This document shows, in pieces, positions 11,388 to 23,800 of a stretch of 64,000 nt of DNA (position 1 is its first letter; each line of letters starts with the position of its first letter). The DNA comes from Macropodus opercularis (lineage: Eukaryota > Chordata > Actinopteri > Anabantiformes > Osphronemidae). The stretch covers positions 594,001-658,000 of the forward strand of contig CM061103.1 of the NCBI GenBank assembly GCA_030770545.1. The letters are read 5' to 3'. Position numbers and translations under genes: made by a program. Below the pieces are notes generated by a model. That model was not told the DNA's origin, made no database searches, and saw only the letters and a list, made by a program, of their open reading frames with translations.

Positions 11388-13460
11388 TTTATTGAATTCG
11401 ATAACGCACAAACACTCTGTAACCACCATAGACTCTGTATAAAAATCAATCATAGACATAAAATCTCACTGAGTGAAAATTCATGCATCTAAGAGCTAAG
11501 TTTCCAGTTTTTTTTATTTCCATGTACATTATGATATAAATGTGGAAACAGCTACACAAACACATTTTCACTACAGACTTGAACTGATCCCAGTGCAGCA
11601 TGTGGGGAATGTTTGTTTTACAGCGTTTTTCACGTTCCGTGGCCTGTTTTCTCAGCCTCGCGTCTCCCAGTCGACAGCACAGTGAGCGTCGTTTGATTCA
11701 GTGCAGGTGAACGCGATATTGACGTGTGTTTTGTTTGTCGGGCAGCAGCTGCCTCCACTTCTACTTTGCACTTGCTTTTAGTTACTGATCTGAGTCATTT
11801 TAACCTTCCATCTCTGTCAGTCTTCAGTAATCCAAAAAATATGTAGCTAATTAAACACAAAGTTATTTAATTTATTTGAAACATTAAATACATTCATATT
11901 GATGCTATTTATAGTATATATATATATATATATATATATATGATTTTTTAAAATGCTTTAAACTGTTTTGAATTATCAATCCTGGTGGATTTTTAATTTG
12001 CATATATATCACCCTGTGCAATAATCCAACTCGTCTTCACATTTGTATCGTATGTGATACTTTTCATACATTTCTGTACATATATTTTCAGTCTTGTGTG
12101 TACATGGACTCATGACATACATATATTTATAGTAATATTTTAAGCACATAAATATTCACTAATGAATTGTTTTATTTCGTGTGGATCCCTGCTCAGCGTA
12201 GGGAGCGACCGATGTTCACGTTTTGGGTGTGTATCAGTGTAAGATACGAGACTGATGATTAAACAGTACAGTAAACTTCTGCAGCTGCTCTCGAGTGAGT
12301 TTGTTTCTCTGGTGTTTTGAATGAACAGAGGATGTTTCTGCGGTTCATGACATTTAATGCACTGAATAAACCTTTTTTTAGTGGACGCGTCCTGCTGAGC
12401 TCAGGAAGTCGCTGAGTCAACCAAGCAGGTGTGTGACTCTTCTATTCAGTTTTACACAAACATTGCACAACAGCTACTGTAATATATCTGTTCAGACACA
12501 GGAAACTCATCCACACTTTCCAGTGATGCTTTGGATGTTTCGTGTGTTTAAGCAAAAAGCAGCAGCAAAGCGAAAAGCTTTTTGAGTCAACATTCTGAGT
12601 GTAGCACCAGACAGTACAAAAACGCATGGACTCAAAAAGTACATGAAAACCGCTTCCCCAACGCAAAAACACAGACCGGTAGAAAGATCCAGAAGGCACT
12701 TTAGTGACCGACGACGGTGAAGGCTGTTGAAATGAGATGAAACATGACGATTGTGTGAAGGTGGCCATGTTTTCTGACCCCTAAAGGAACGATTGCATTC
12801 ATGCTGTGACTGGAGTCCAACATGAAAATAACCTGCAGTTTGGTTCCTGCGTGAATAGAAACTAGTCGACATCTAACAGGGAAATATGCCACAATCTATA
12901 TAATCGTCCAGCTCATATCAACCGGGGCGGCTTTTACGTCTACTACGTTTCAGCTGTACTGTTCTTCTAAGGACGTCCAAGTCTCAGTCTAACACAGAAC
13001 CAGTTCCTTAGGACATCAAATCTGTTTTGTTTGGGCCAAGGATCAGCAGAAACACCTTCACAGCAAACACTCACATGATCAGTGAGGGAGAATACTTATT
13101 GGCACCAGTTCATAGTTGTCATTACTGAGCAGCACTTGTGTAAGCAGTTAAAGACGTTGTGCTGCAGGAAGGCTGCGGCGGCAGCTGATGACATCACTCA
13201 GGCTTCCAGGGAACAAGATGGAGGCAGATTATCTCCAGATGCAGATTCTCCTCCTCGTCCCGGCAGCGTAGTGGTGAATCGCAGACCCTTCTTTGTTTGA
13301 CATCACAAATCTCCTGCCTCACTTCTTTTCATGCTTTGTTCAGTGCAACTGGCGTTTCCTGCCGCAGCACCGTCCAGTGGTTCAGGTTCGGCTCAGGTTC
13401 CTCTAGAGCCACTAGTCTGATAACGAGCTTTGGGTCAAACGCAACAGCAGAAAACTGCAG
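11388..13460 (-). promoter_or_regulatory. eml6: eml6 3' UTR (inferred) with poly(A) candidates
   Basis: Downstream of the eml6 stop (13461-13463) the DNA is AT-rich. Reverse-strand AATAAA (TTTATT on the plus strand) occurs at 12171-12176, 11513-11518 and 11388-11393. A UTR of 1.3-2.1 kb would result. A (TA)n tract lies at 11915-11941. No other gene is visible here. Confidence 0.4.
11915..11941. repeat. (TA)n microsatellite
   Basis: About 13 uninterrupted TA units in AT-rich sequence inside the inferred eml6 3' UTR. Confidence 0.95.
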
Positions 13461-16400
13461 TTACAGACATCTCCACACGAAGACACTGGAACACAGAAGC
13501 GCTGAACCTTAGAAACAGCGTCATGAAACACGTCATAGTGTAGGTTGTGATGTCCTCTGCTCTGATGTCATGTTTGTGTGATCAGCAAACCTTTTTCAGT
13601 CTGGTGGTGATTGCTGCCTTTTACCTGCTTGTTCCCTCAGCATTGTCCTCACATTCAATTCAGTTTTATTTCTATAGCGTCAATTCACAACAACTTACAA
13701 GGTTTAAGACCAAAAGCCAACGGATCCCACATAGAGCAAGATTTTGATTGAGGCCAATCAATACATTGTACATATATACATTCAACGTGTGTCCGTCGGT
13801 AACTTGTTTACCTGCAGTCGTCTCCTCCTGTGCTCATCACGTACTTGTCGTCGTGGGAGAAGCGGATGTTGGTCACGTGAGGCGAGTGGCCGAGGTAGCG
13901 CTTGTGTTTGGCCTGCAACCAGTCAGATCTGTGTTAAGACTGAACTTCACCCATTCACTCAGTCCCATCAAGAGGTAAGAACAACATTACTGCAGATTTA
14001 TTGTTATATAATCTCTAAACCAGGACGCTGATGTGAAAGCTAGTAATTATATGAAACATCTCTTTAGAGACTAATCAGAGCGCGACTCACAAACTTCTCT
14101 GTGCAGGGGAAGTCGAACAGTTTGACTAATCCGAAGTCGTCACCAGTGACGATGTTCATGCCGCCATGAGACACACACGCACAGTTCACGTCGGATTTGT
14201 CTGCGCTTCGAGGCCAAATCCCCAAAACTTCATCTCCCAGGATGCTGAGGAAGAAACGGAGACAACATTTACGAACAGAACAGCGTCATTCATTGGTCTG
14301 ATGATGACTGATGGTGCGTCACCTGGTCCATGTTGCCCAGGTGATTCTGTCGACGACGCTCTGGTCGCTTACCAGCTTCCCTGAAGGAAGCTCAAACACC
14401 TGGCGCTTATAAGCTGCTGTGGACACCTGCACAGACGTTAGACGTTCATTCACGTGGACGTTTTGTGTCTGTCGGCAGCGTGAGCGGTTTCTGGGTCCGG
14501 GCTGACGATGGACTGTGTGCTAGTACCTGTATGTGAGAGCTGTCGGCAGAGAAGTCGAGCTGCAGGATGAAAGCTGGGATGTCGCTGCAGTAAACCAGTC
14601 GGCTCAGACTCGGCCCGCCGCTCACGTCGTACACGTCCACCGTGTTCTCCACAGAACCGACCGCCAGCAACCGCCGGTCCGGACTGAACCTGCACAAGAC
14701 GCGACCAGATGAAGCCAAACTCATCCCGTTAATGTGCAGCACGGGAAACAGAGAGTTAAGCCGCCCGTCCCACCGGATGTCCTGGATGGCAGCGCTGCGG
14801 TCACGTTTCTTCGCCCACATCTTCAGCGAGTTTGCGAGGAGGACGAGGAACTCTCCGTTCTTCATCCCCACCGCCAGCATCTCCCCGTCTGCGCTGTAGC
14901 TCACACAGCGCGCCGCGTGGCCCACACACACCTTGTTCAGCAGTTTCTGCAGAAAAAGAAGCGTTTAACACACAACTGGATTCAATATGCACCAAGACCT
15001 TCATGACTGTCAGATATTTAAGGCCATGATTTAGTCCAGCTTCTAAATGAGTCATTTCATTAACGACGAGCATCTTACAGCAGCAGCTTTGGATGATGCG
15101 TCACAATCCAAACGATCCTGCGACATAATATCAAACCTGAACCAGTTTCACCCTGTGGTGCTAAACGTGTTGGTTGATGGCTTCCTGCAGGCAGGTTGGA
15201 TCGTTCAGACTAGTCGGCACCTTGTCTGCGAGGTCCCACAGCCGGATGGTGGCGTCATCGCTGGCGGTGATGCAGAGCTCTTTGGTGGGATGAGCCGCCA
15301 GGCCCCAGATCTCTCCCCGACCGTGGCTGTCCAGCAGGATGTTGGACGCTGCGTTCTTTTCCCCAACCTCGATGATCTCCCCGTCCTTCGTCCCCACCAG
15401 GATCTTACCCTGAGGAGGAGATGTTGATGAGGAGGAAGAGCAGATGGAGAGGAGGGAACCAGATGAGTGAAGGTCCTCACCTTGCCTCTGCAGACGGATC
15501 GGACGCACTCCACCTGCTGTCCCGTCTCCAGCTGGAACGCTCGACAGCGCTTCATCTCCTGGTCCCAGAGCTTCACGGCTCCGCCCTCCTTAGTCCTGAC
15601 ACACAATCGCACCATGTGGCTTCGTGCTGCTGCATTAAGCTAATCCAACCGTAACACCGTGTGGCTGTTACTCACGGCCTCTCCTTGCCGCCGGTGACGA
15701 TGAGCCCGTCCCTCAGGGTGGTGTACATGGTGAAGACCGGCCCGGTGTGAGCCTTGGCCACCAGCCTCAACAGGTAGTGGTCCCGCCACACGTACACGTC
15801 TCCATTAATGGCTCCGGTGAAAGTCAAGTTGTTCTGCAAACACACAGAGATCAGCTAAAGCACAACAGGGCTGAACTGAACCCGTCTGTCTGCGGTTTGG
15901 AAGATGTAGAGTCTCACAGCTCCAAAGGCCACCGACAGCATCGTCTGCATCCGGCCTCCCTCCACCGTCGTCACCACACCCTTCTTGTACATCAACGCGC
16001 CGCCCGCCAGCGTCCAGAACTTCACATGTTTGATTCCCACAGACACAAACTGGGAATCAGAGTCAGGCCGAAACTCTATGACGAAGATCCGGTCCGGGTG
16101 TCCAGCTTTACTGCAGACCTTGGATCCTGCACAGGAGGCACAACGCTCACTGTTTTAGTCCTCTGACGGCACCAGAAGCTTCTGCGATACCTATACTATA
16201 CTGTGTGATTTGAATCAGCCTGACCTTCCTGCCAGCGCCACACCGTGATGGTGTGTTCAGGCTCCACACCGACCGACAGCAGCAGCTTCCCTGTAGCGCT
16301 GAAGTTAACGTAGCCGACGCCTTTAGCGTGTGAACACCGGAGGATGGACAGAGTCTGTTTACTCATTGCATCCCACACGTGGATGGATGGAGTGGTGCCT

Positions 16401-17861
16401 ACATAGAATCAGCAAGGAGGAGACGATCACAAACAACAGAAGATGCTGTGATGGAAAAGAAACAGAGACCAAAACAACAGCACAAGCCCAGAGAAGAGGG
16501 GACGACGCAGCGTGCAAACACCCTGAGAACCAGACCGGCGCCAGTTTGAACGTCTGTGCTTTAGTGCATTTACAAGTTTTTACTTTCCTACTCATTAACT
16601 AGAATTTGTGTCTAAATCTGAGGGATTTTAAACGATTTGGTTTAATGATCAACAGCGTGGATTCGTTTCAGGTTGAACTGTTCCTTGGCCAGTTAAACAA
16701 AAGAAACCAGAGGGAACAAGCATGGATGGATTATTCAACGGGTCCAGAAACACACAAACAACTACAGAACTAAAAGACGCCACAACACTACGAAGAGATG
16801 CACACGTCAACTACCAAGACAAGCAAACGCACCAGCAGGAGACAGAACCACGACCGATGCAAAGACGACGTGCGTGAATCTGTCGCTGTGCGAACACAGG
16901 AAGGCATCTCATAGTCCATCCATGAGAATCAAGTACAACCCTAATGATCCACCTGCTGGACTGTCACTAACGGTTACGAGTTTTCCTAATATTGTACATC
17001 TCTGGTGTGATCCAACCACGCAGCGCTTCAAGGAAGGAGGTCTGGGTTTCAGAGGGCATGTGGTGATGGGAGAAGAAGCACGGTCCAGCTCCTTTTACCT
17101 GGGAGGTCACTGATGTCACCTGAGACGTGAGCGCGATGGTGAAAAATGAAGGCAGCAACACACAAACAAAAACAACAGAAAGCATCAAACCGATGGAAAC
17201 CTTCGGGCCAGATGTCAGAAAGGTGGGAGCCTTCTGAAGACAAAACACAATGAAGGGACGGCAGCAGATGTTGCTCTGAAGCCTATAAAGGGCTCAGTTA
17301 ATGTTGACCGTTAATGAAACGTCCTGTTCAAAACTACTCAGTGGTCTTTAATTCTGAGTCGAAGCTCTGCCCTGTGAACCGTTATCGGCTGGTTTCTGAT
17401 CTCTGGGTGGAAAAAGCAAAGCAGGCAGGTTAAACAGGAAGCAGAGGAGAGAGCAGGACTTGGTTAGTAGAGAAACACACTGACATGCACACACAGCGCC
17501 AGGCCGTCCTACCGATCTGTCCTGTAGCGATGACGTTTTGGTATTTCGGGTGCTGGTTGACCGTCAGACACAGAATGTCATCGGTGTGTTCCACGTAGAA
17601 ACTCTGAGTTCCTGCAGCACAAGTGGACACATGAACGCATCACACGGAGCTGAGCGCTCACAGAAACAACAATTCGCAGTAATTCCACCGCCAAAGAAAA
17701 TGTCTCGTAAGGTCAAAGTTGCTATGGATACCGGTGCTGAAGCTGTGGACGATGGCGGTGGCGGCAGTGTGGTAGACGATCTCAGTGCCATCGTTGAGGT
17801 ATTGAAGATTGTTACGGCAGTCAAAGCCCCGAAAACCAAAGACATGGTCCAAAACCAGGTC
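13461..17861 (-). CDS. eml6: eml6 module 3 and C-terminus
   Basis: Exons 31-43: 17732-17861, 17513-17611, 16225-16398, 15918-16126, 15676-15833, 15481-15595, 15221-15409, 14774-14946, 14527-14689, 14323-14426, 14091-14244, 13812-13912, 13461-13485. HELP is GFRGFDCRNNLQY, where phenylalanine replaces tyrosine at the second position. Blades include TVWRWQEG, VKFWTLAGGALMYKKG, SASDDATIRLWD-like and VTGDDFGLVKLFDFP. The last coding exon holds only eight codons with part of a ninth (S-VFVWRCL-stop), and its boundary is supported by phase and by identity with the human C-terminus. Confidence 0.92.
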
Positions 17862-20800
17862 CTACAGAGAGAGACAGACAAAGAGAGAGAGACGTACAAT
17901 GAGACAGACAACGAGAGCGAGACGGACAACGAGAGCGAGACAGACAGACAACGAGAGCGAGACAGACAGACAACGAGAGCGAGACAGACAGACAACGAGA
18001 GCGAGACAGACAGACAACGAGAACGAGACAGACAAAGGGAGAGAGACGTACAATGAGACAGACAACGAGAGCGAGACGGACAACGAGAGCGAGACAGACA
18101 GACAACGAGAGCGAGACAGACAGACAACGAGAGCGAGACAGACAGACAACGAGAGAGAGACAGACAGACAACGAGAACGAGACAGACAAAGGGAGACAGA
18201 CAGACAACGAGAGCGAGACAGACAGACAACGAGAGAGAGACAGACAGACAACGAGAGCGAGACAGACAGACAACGAGAGAGAGACAGACAGACAACGAGA
18301 ACGAGACAGACAAAGGGAGACAGACAGACAACGAGAGCGAGACAGACAGACAACGAGAGAGAGACAGACAAAGGGAGACAGACAGACAACGAGAGCGAGA
18401 CAGACAGACAACGAGAGCGAGACAGACAGACAACGAGAGAGAGACAGACAGACAACGAGAGCGAGACAGACAGACAACGAGAGCGAGACAGACAGACAAC
18501 GAGAGAGAGACAGACAGACAACGAGAACGAGACAGACAAAGGGAGACAGACAGACAACGAGAGCGAGACAGACAGACAACGAGAGAGAGACAGACAAAGG
18601 GAGACAGACAGACAACGAGAGCGAGACAGACAGACAACGAGAGAGAGACAGACAGACAACGAGAACGAGACAGACAGACAACGAGAGAGAGACAGACATA
18701 CAACGAGAACGAGACAGACAAAGGGAGACAGACAGACAACGAGAGCGAGACAGACAGACAACGAGAGAGAGACAGACAGACAACGAGAACGAGACAGACA
18801 AAGGGAGACAGACAGACAACGAGAGCGAGACAGACAGACAACGAGAGAGAGACAGACAGACAACGAGAGCGAGACAGACAGACAACGAGAGAGAGACAGA
18901 CAGACAACGAGAACGAGACAGACAAAGGGAGACAGACAGACAACGAGAGCGAGACAGACAGACAACGAGAGCGAGACAGACAGACAACGAGAGAGAGACA
19001 GACAGACAACGAGAGCGAGACAGACAGACAACGAGAGCGAGACAGACAGACAACGAGAGACAGACAGACAGACAACGAGAACGAGACAGACAAAGGGAGA
19101 CAGACAGACAACGAGAGCGAGACAGACAGACAACGAGAGAGAGACAGACAAAGGGAGACAGACAGACAACGAGAGCGAGACAGACAGACAACGAGAGCGA
19201 GACAGACAGACAACGAGAGCGAGACAGACAGACAACGAGAGAGAGACAGACAGACAACGAGAACGAGACAGACAAAGGGAGACAGACAGACAACGAGAGC
19301 GAGACAGACAGACAACGAGAGAGAGACAGACAGACAACGAGAACGAGACAGACAAAGGGAGACAGACAGACAACGAGAGCGAGACAGACAGACAACGAGA
19401 GAGAGACAGACAGACAACGAGAGCGAGACAGACAAAGGGAGACAGACAGACAACGAGAGCGAGACAGACAGACAACGAGAGAGAGACAGACAGACAACGA
19501 GAACGAGACAGACAGACAACGAGAGCGAGACAGACAGACAACGAGAGAGAGACAGACAAAGGGAGACAGACAGACAACGAGAGCGAGACAGACAGACAAC
19601 GAGAGCGAGACAGACAGACAACGAGAGAGAGACAGACAGACAACGAGAGCGAGACAGACAGACAACGAGAGCGAGACAGACAGACAACGAGAGAGAGACA
19701 GACAGACAACGAGAACGAGACAGACAAAGGGAGACAGACAGACAACGAGAGCGAGACAGACAGACAACGAGAGAGAGACAGACAAAGGGAGACAGACAGA
19801 CAACGAGAGCGAGACAGACAGACAACGAGAGAGAGACAGACAGACAACGAGAACGAGACAGACAAAGGGAGACAGACAGACAACGAGAGCGAGACAGACA
19901 GACAACGAGAGAGAGACAGACAGACAACGAGAGCGAGACAGACAGACAACGAGAGAGAGACAGACAGACAACGAGAACGAGACAGACAAAGGGAGACAGA
20001 CAGACAACGAGAGCGAGACAGACAGACAACGAGAGAGAGACAGACAAAGGGAGACAGACAGACAACGAGAGCGAGACAGACAGACAACGAGAGCGAGACA
20101 GACAGACAACGAGAGAGAGACAGACAGACAACGAGAGCGAGACAGACAGACAACGAGAGCGAGACAGACAGACAACGAGAGAGAGACAGACAGACAACGA
20201 GAACGAGACAGACAAAGGGAGACAGACAGACAACGAGAGCGAGACAGACAGACAACGAGAGCGAGACAGACAGACAACGAGAGCGAGACAGACAGACAAC
20301 GAGAGCGAGACAGACAGACAACGAGAGCGAGACAGACAGACAACGAGAGCGAGACAGACAACGAGAGCGAGACAGACAGACAACGAGAGAGAGACAGACA
20401 ACGAGAGCGAGACAGACAACGAGAGCGAGACAGACAACGAGAAAGAGACAGACAGACAACGAGAGAGAGACAGACAACGAGAGAAAGACAGACAACGAGA
20501 GAGAGACAGACAACGAGAACGAGACAGACAAAGGGAGACAGACAAAGGGAGAGAGAGAGACAGACAACGAGAGAAAGACAGACAACGAGAGAGAGACAGA
20601 CAACGAGAACGAGACAGACAAAGGGAGAGAGACCTCAGACCTCAACGACTCTCTTCTTCTTCGAGACGTTGTTCTTCTGGAGTTTTTCTGGCTGTGGTGC
20701 TGCTCGACTGACTGGAGGCCTGAAAAAAGTCAGTCAGTCAATCACACGATCAATGGACCAGGTCAAGACCAACATTCACTCGTAGCCTGAAGATCTGAGG

Positions 20801-23800
20801 TCAGGAAGACAGTCGGAGACAGATGCTCCTTCCTGTCAAAGTGTGAGCGTACCTGTCCTCCGCAGACGGCTCCTTCAGCTGCTGGTGAGGCTTGGCTCCT
20901 CTCATCTCCCTGATGCTGACGGCGAACATCTTCGTGGTGTAATCCACCGCCTTCTCTCGGGCCACGTCGCTGTCGTAGCCTTTGAACACACACGCAACCA
21001 CACACTCGTGAAGAACAACCCGGACTTTACAAACAAACCAGGTTTGGACCAGGACCAGGTCTTGAGCGGACCCACCTCCGTCCTCCTCGACGTCGTCGTC
21101 CGACTCCTCGCTGTCCACAGGTGGTCGATTGTCTCGAAACAAAGACGCCTCCCCGTCCGCGCTGACCCCTGCTCCTCGCTCTCTGGCCCAGATCATTAAA
21201 GACGTGTCGGCCCCGCCCACCGTCAGCAGCGTGGAGTCGTCCTGTGCCCAGCGGACGTTGGTGACCTGGGCGCTGTGGCCCACGTAGCGCTTGAAGCGAG
21301 CGTACTGACCCTGAGGAAGGATGAAGGCGGGAAGGTGAGTCTAACACGTGTCGGGGACTAAACTGGCCGGGACGCGGTGCGTCTGCGAGGCCTACCCTGA
21401 CAGGGAACCCGAACAACTTGAGGAAGCCAAAATCGTCTCCGGTGGCGAGCAGCGTTCGGTCCCTGGTGAGAGACGCGGCGTTGATGTCGGTGATGTCGCT
21501 GTGAGTGGGCCAGATTCCCTCACAGCTGGAACCCAGCACGCACGTCCAGCTGGCCCAGTCCAGACGCTCCAGCTGCACACAGCTCAGAGTCTTACACAAA
21601 CGGGACAGACGTTCGTGACTGAAGGTAGGAAAGACGTGATTAGACTAAACCGCACACCTCAGAGTTTCTGATGGTTTGTCTCTTTCCTCTTGGGGCTTCA
21701 AAGAAAAGTTGCTCTTTGGCTCCTGTGTTCACCTGCAGCAGTTTACCTGCAACACATTTGCCCTGGAGATCAGCGAAGCTTCAGCTTTCAGATTCCCACA
21801 GAAAACACTAGCAGGCGTTACCTCGAGCGTCCCAGTCGATGTGCGTGATGTAGCTGGACGCTCCTTTACAGATTCCTACTCTCTTGCTGCTCGGCACATT
21901 GTACACGTCCACGAAGCTGTCATGGGACGCCACAGCCAGGAACTTGCCCGAGTCTGGGACCGAGTGGTAGGAAACAGGATAAGAAGTCAGAAGCATAGAA
22001 GCGTGTGGGGGAACGCAGAGTGTGCGTGTACCTGGCGTGAAGCGAATGTCGGCGACGGCATCGCGTCGATGGTGGAAGCTCAGCAGATCCTCCAGCGTGT
22101 CGGCGTTGACCACCAGCACCCCGCCGTCGCTCAGCCCGACCGCCAGGGCCTTCCCGTCAGGAGAGAAGGCACAGCAGCGTCCGCCTGGAACACATCCAAA
22201 CAGCGCGTTGGAGCAGTAACCGTCGCTGGACGTTTGGACTCATGGCAGGTGCGTCATCTGACCTCGCTTCAGCTTGCGGACGGCCACCATGCGGTGATTG
22301 GCCGAAGTCTCCCACAGTCGCAGGGTTTTATCGTCGCTGACGGTGGCACAGACGGGGAGGAGGGGGTGAGGAGCCAGACCCCAAACCTCACCCTCCATGT
22401 GACCCTACACACACACGGGGTAACAATTACACACCTCACGACGTGGCTTAAACAAGGAGACCCTGAATGCACCATGTCACACGCAACACGAGCAAATCTA
22501 ACTCGTGTCATCACCGACAGAAACGCACGGACAGCAGCACACGCACAAACACAGACAGGGTGTGTTGCTCCATATCGATCTGCAGCAGACTGCCCTCCTC
22601 ACCATGGCAACAGGTACCGAACCAGACCATGGGACATTTAAAGACTCCCATAAACACTCACCACATGTTCATCATATCAACATGCCCACATGAACCGTGT
22701 GCATTGATTCAATTCTAAACCAGCAGCTTCCTAAAAGCTCCGACGTGAAACGTGCTCTAACGTCTGCTGTACCGGAGGAATGTGGATCTGAACTCTCTGA
22801 TCTGACTGTGTGAACCCACTAAAGCCTGGCTGGGCTGAGACGTGACATCTAGGACACAGACTGAACTGGGGTTCCTGTACTAGTGTGTTCGGATCATTTG
22901 AGCACAAACAAAGGGTTTGACTCAGGTCACACACCTGCACCAGCAGAGTCATGGGTCCGGTCTTGTCGATCTCTAGAACTTCTCCATTTTTAGTTCCCAC
23001 CAAGATGTGGCCATGTCCCAGAGTGACGGCTCTGATGGACGGGTTGTCCTCCAGCAACAGGCCTGAGCAGCCACAAACAGTGAAGTTATGTAGGTCAGGT
23101 TCTCTTCCTCCCACTCTATTATTCCTCTTTACTACTCAGAACTTCGTGACCCTGTCTTTCTTCTCACCTTTGGAGCTCGGGGACAGAGCTGCTCTCTTAA
23201 TGGCGTAGGTCTTCAGACAGCGATCAAACATGTCGTCCCACAACTCGACCACGCCGTCCTTCCCGCCTGTCACAAAACCCTGAGGAGACGTTATTTCACA
23301 TTAGCTGCTGCCGCAACACTTAAAGACACAGCAGGCCCTGTGGTGGAGGGAACCATTCATCGAGACATGCAGCCCTGTATTGGGGTCCATCTAAGACTCC
23401 GACACTGTCTACCGTTTATGTCTGAAACACCTCAACACGGCCCCAGACTCCAGCCGTGGGTACAGGGATGATTACCACAAGAAATCAGGATTTCAGACCT
23501 TGTCCAGGGAGAACATAGCGAACACGGGTCCATCGTGGGCTTTGACGGTTTTCAGCAGCAGCGGTTCCTTCCAGATGTAAACGTCTCCGGTGGCAGAGCC
23601 CGAGAAGACAAGCGCTTCGCTGCGGCCGTAACACACCGACATCATGGTCTCTGGACGCCCAACGCTCCTGAACACGCCGCGCTTGAAGGTCAGACCCCCA
23701 CCTGGAGGACGGGTCTGGATTATCTCCACAGTTAAAAACCTCCAGCTGTGCTTTCATACGCTGTGTCTGCTGCTGTGCTGCAGTTTTACCTGCGTGCTGC

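Noticed and set aside
17564..20790. Several overlapping open frames of 846-993 codons on both strands
   Set aside because: They are the translation of the intron 30 minisatellite, which lacks T on one strand and so cannot hold stop codons. The flanks are eml6 exons in a different frame. No domain is present.
21733..21746. A 14-nt microexon of eml6 (GKLLQ)
   Set aside because: Reading on from the CAG continues VNTGAKEQLFFEAPRGKRQT in frame to a donor at 21657, matching human EML6, so this is part of one 89-nt exon (21658-21746).
21676..22641. 321-codon plus-strand frame
   Set aside because: Antisense shadow across several eml6 exons and their short introns.
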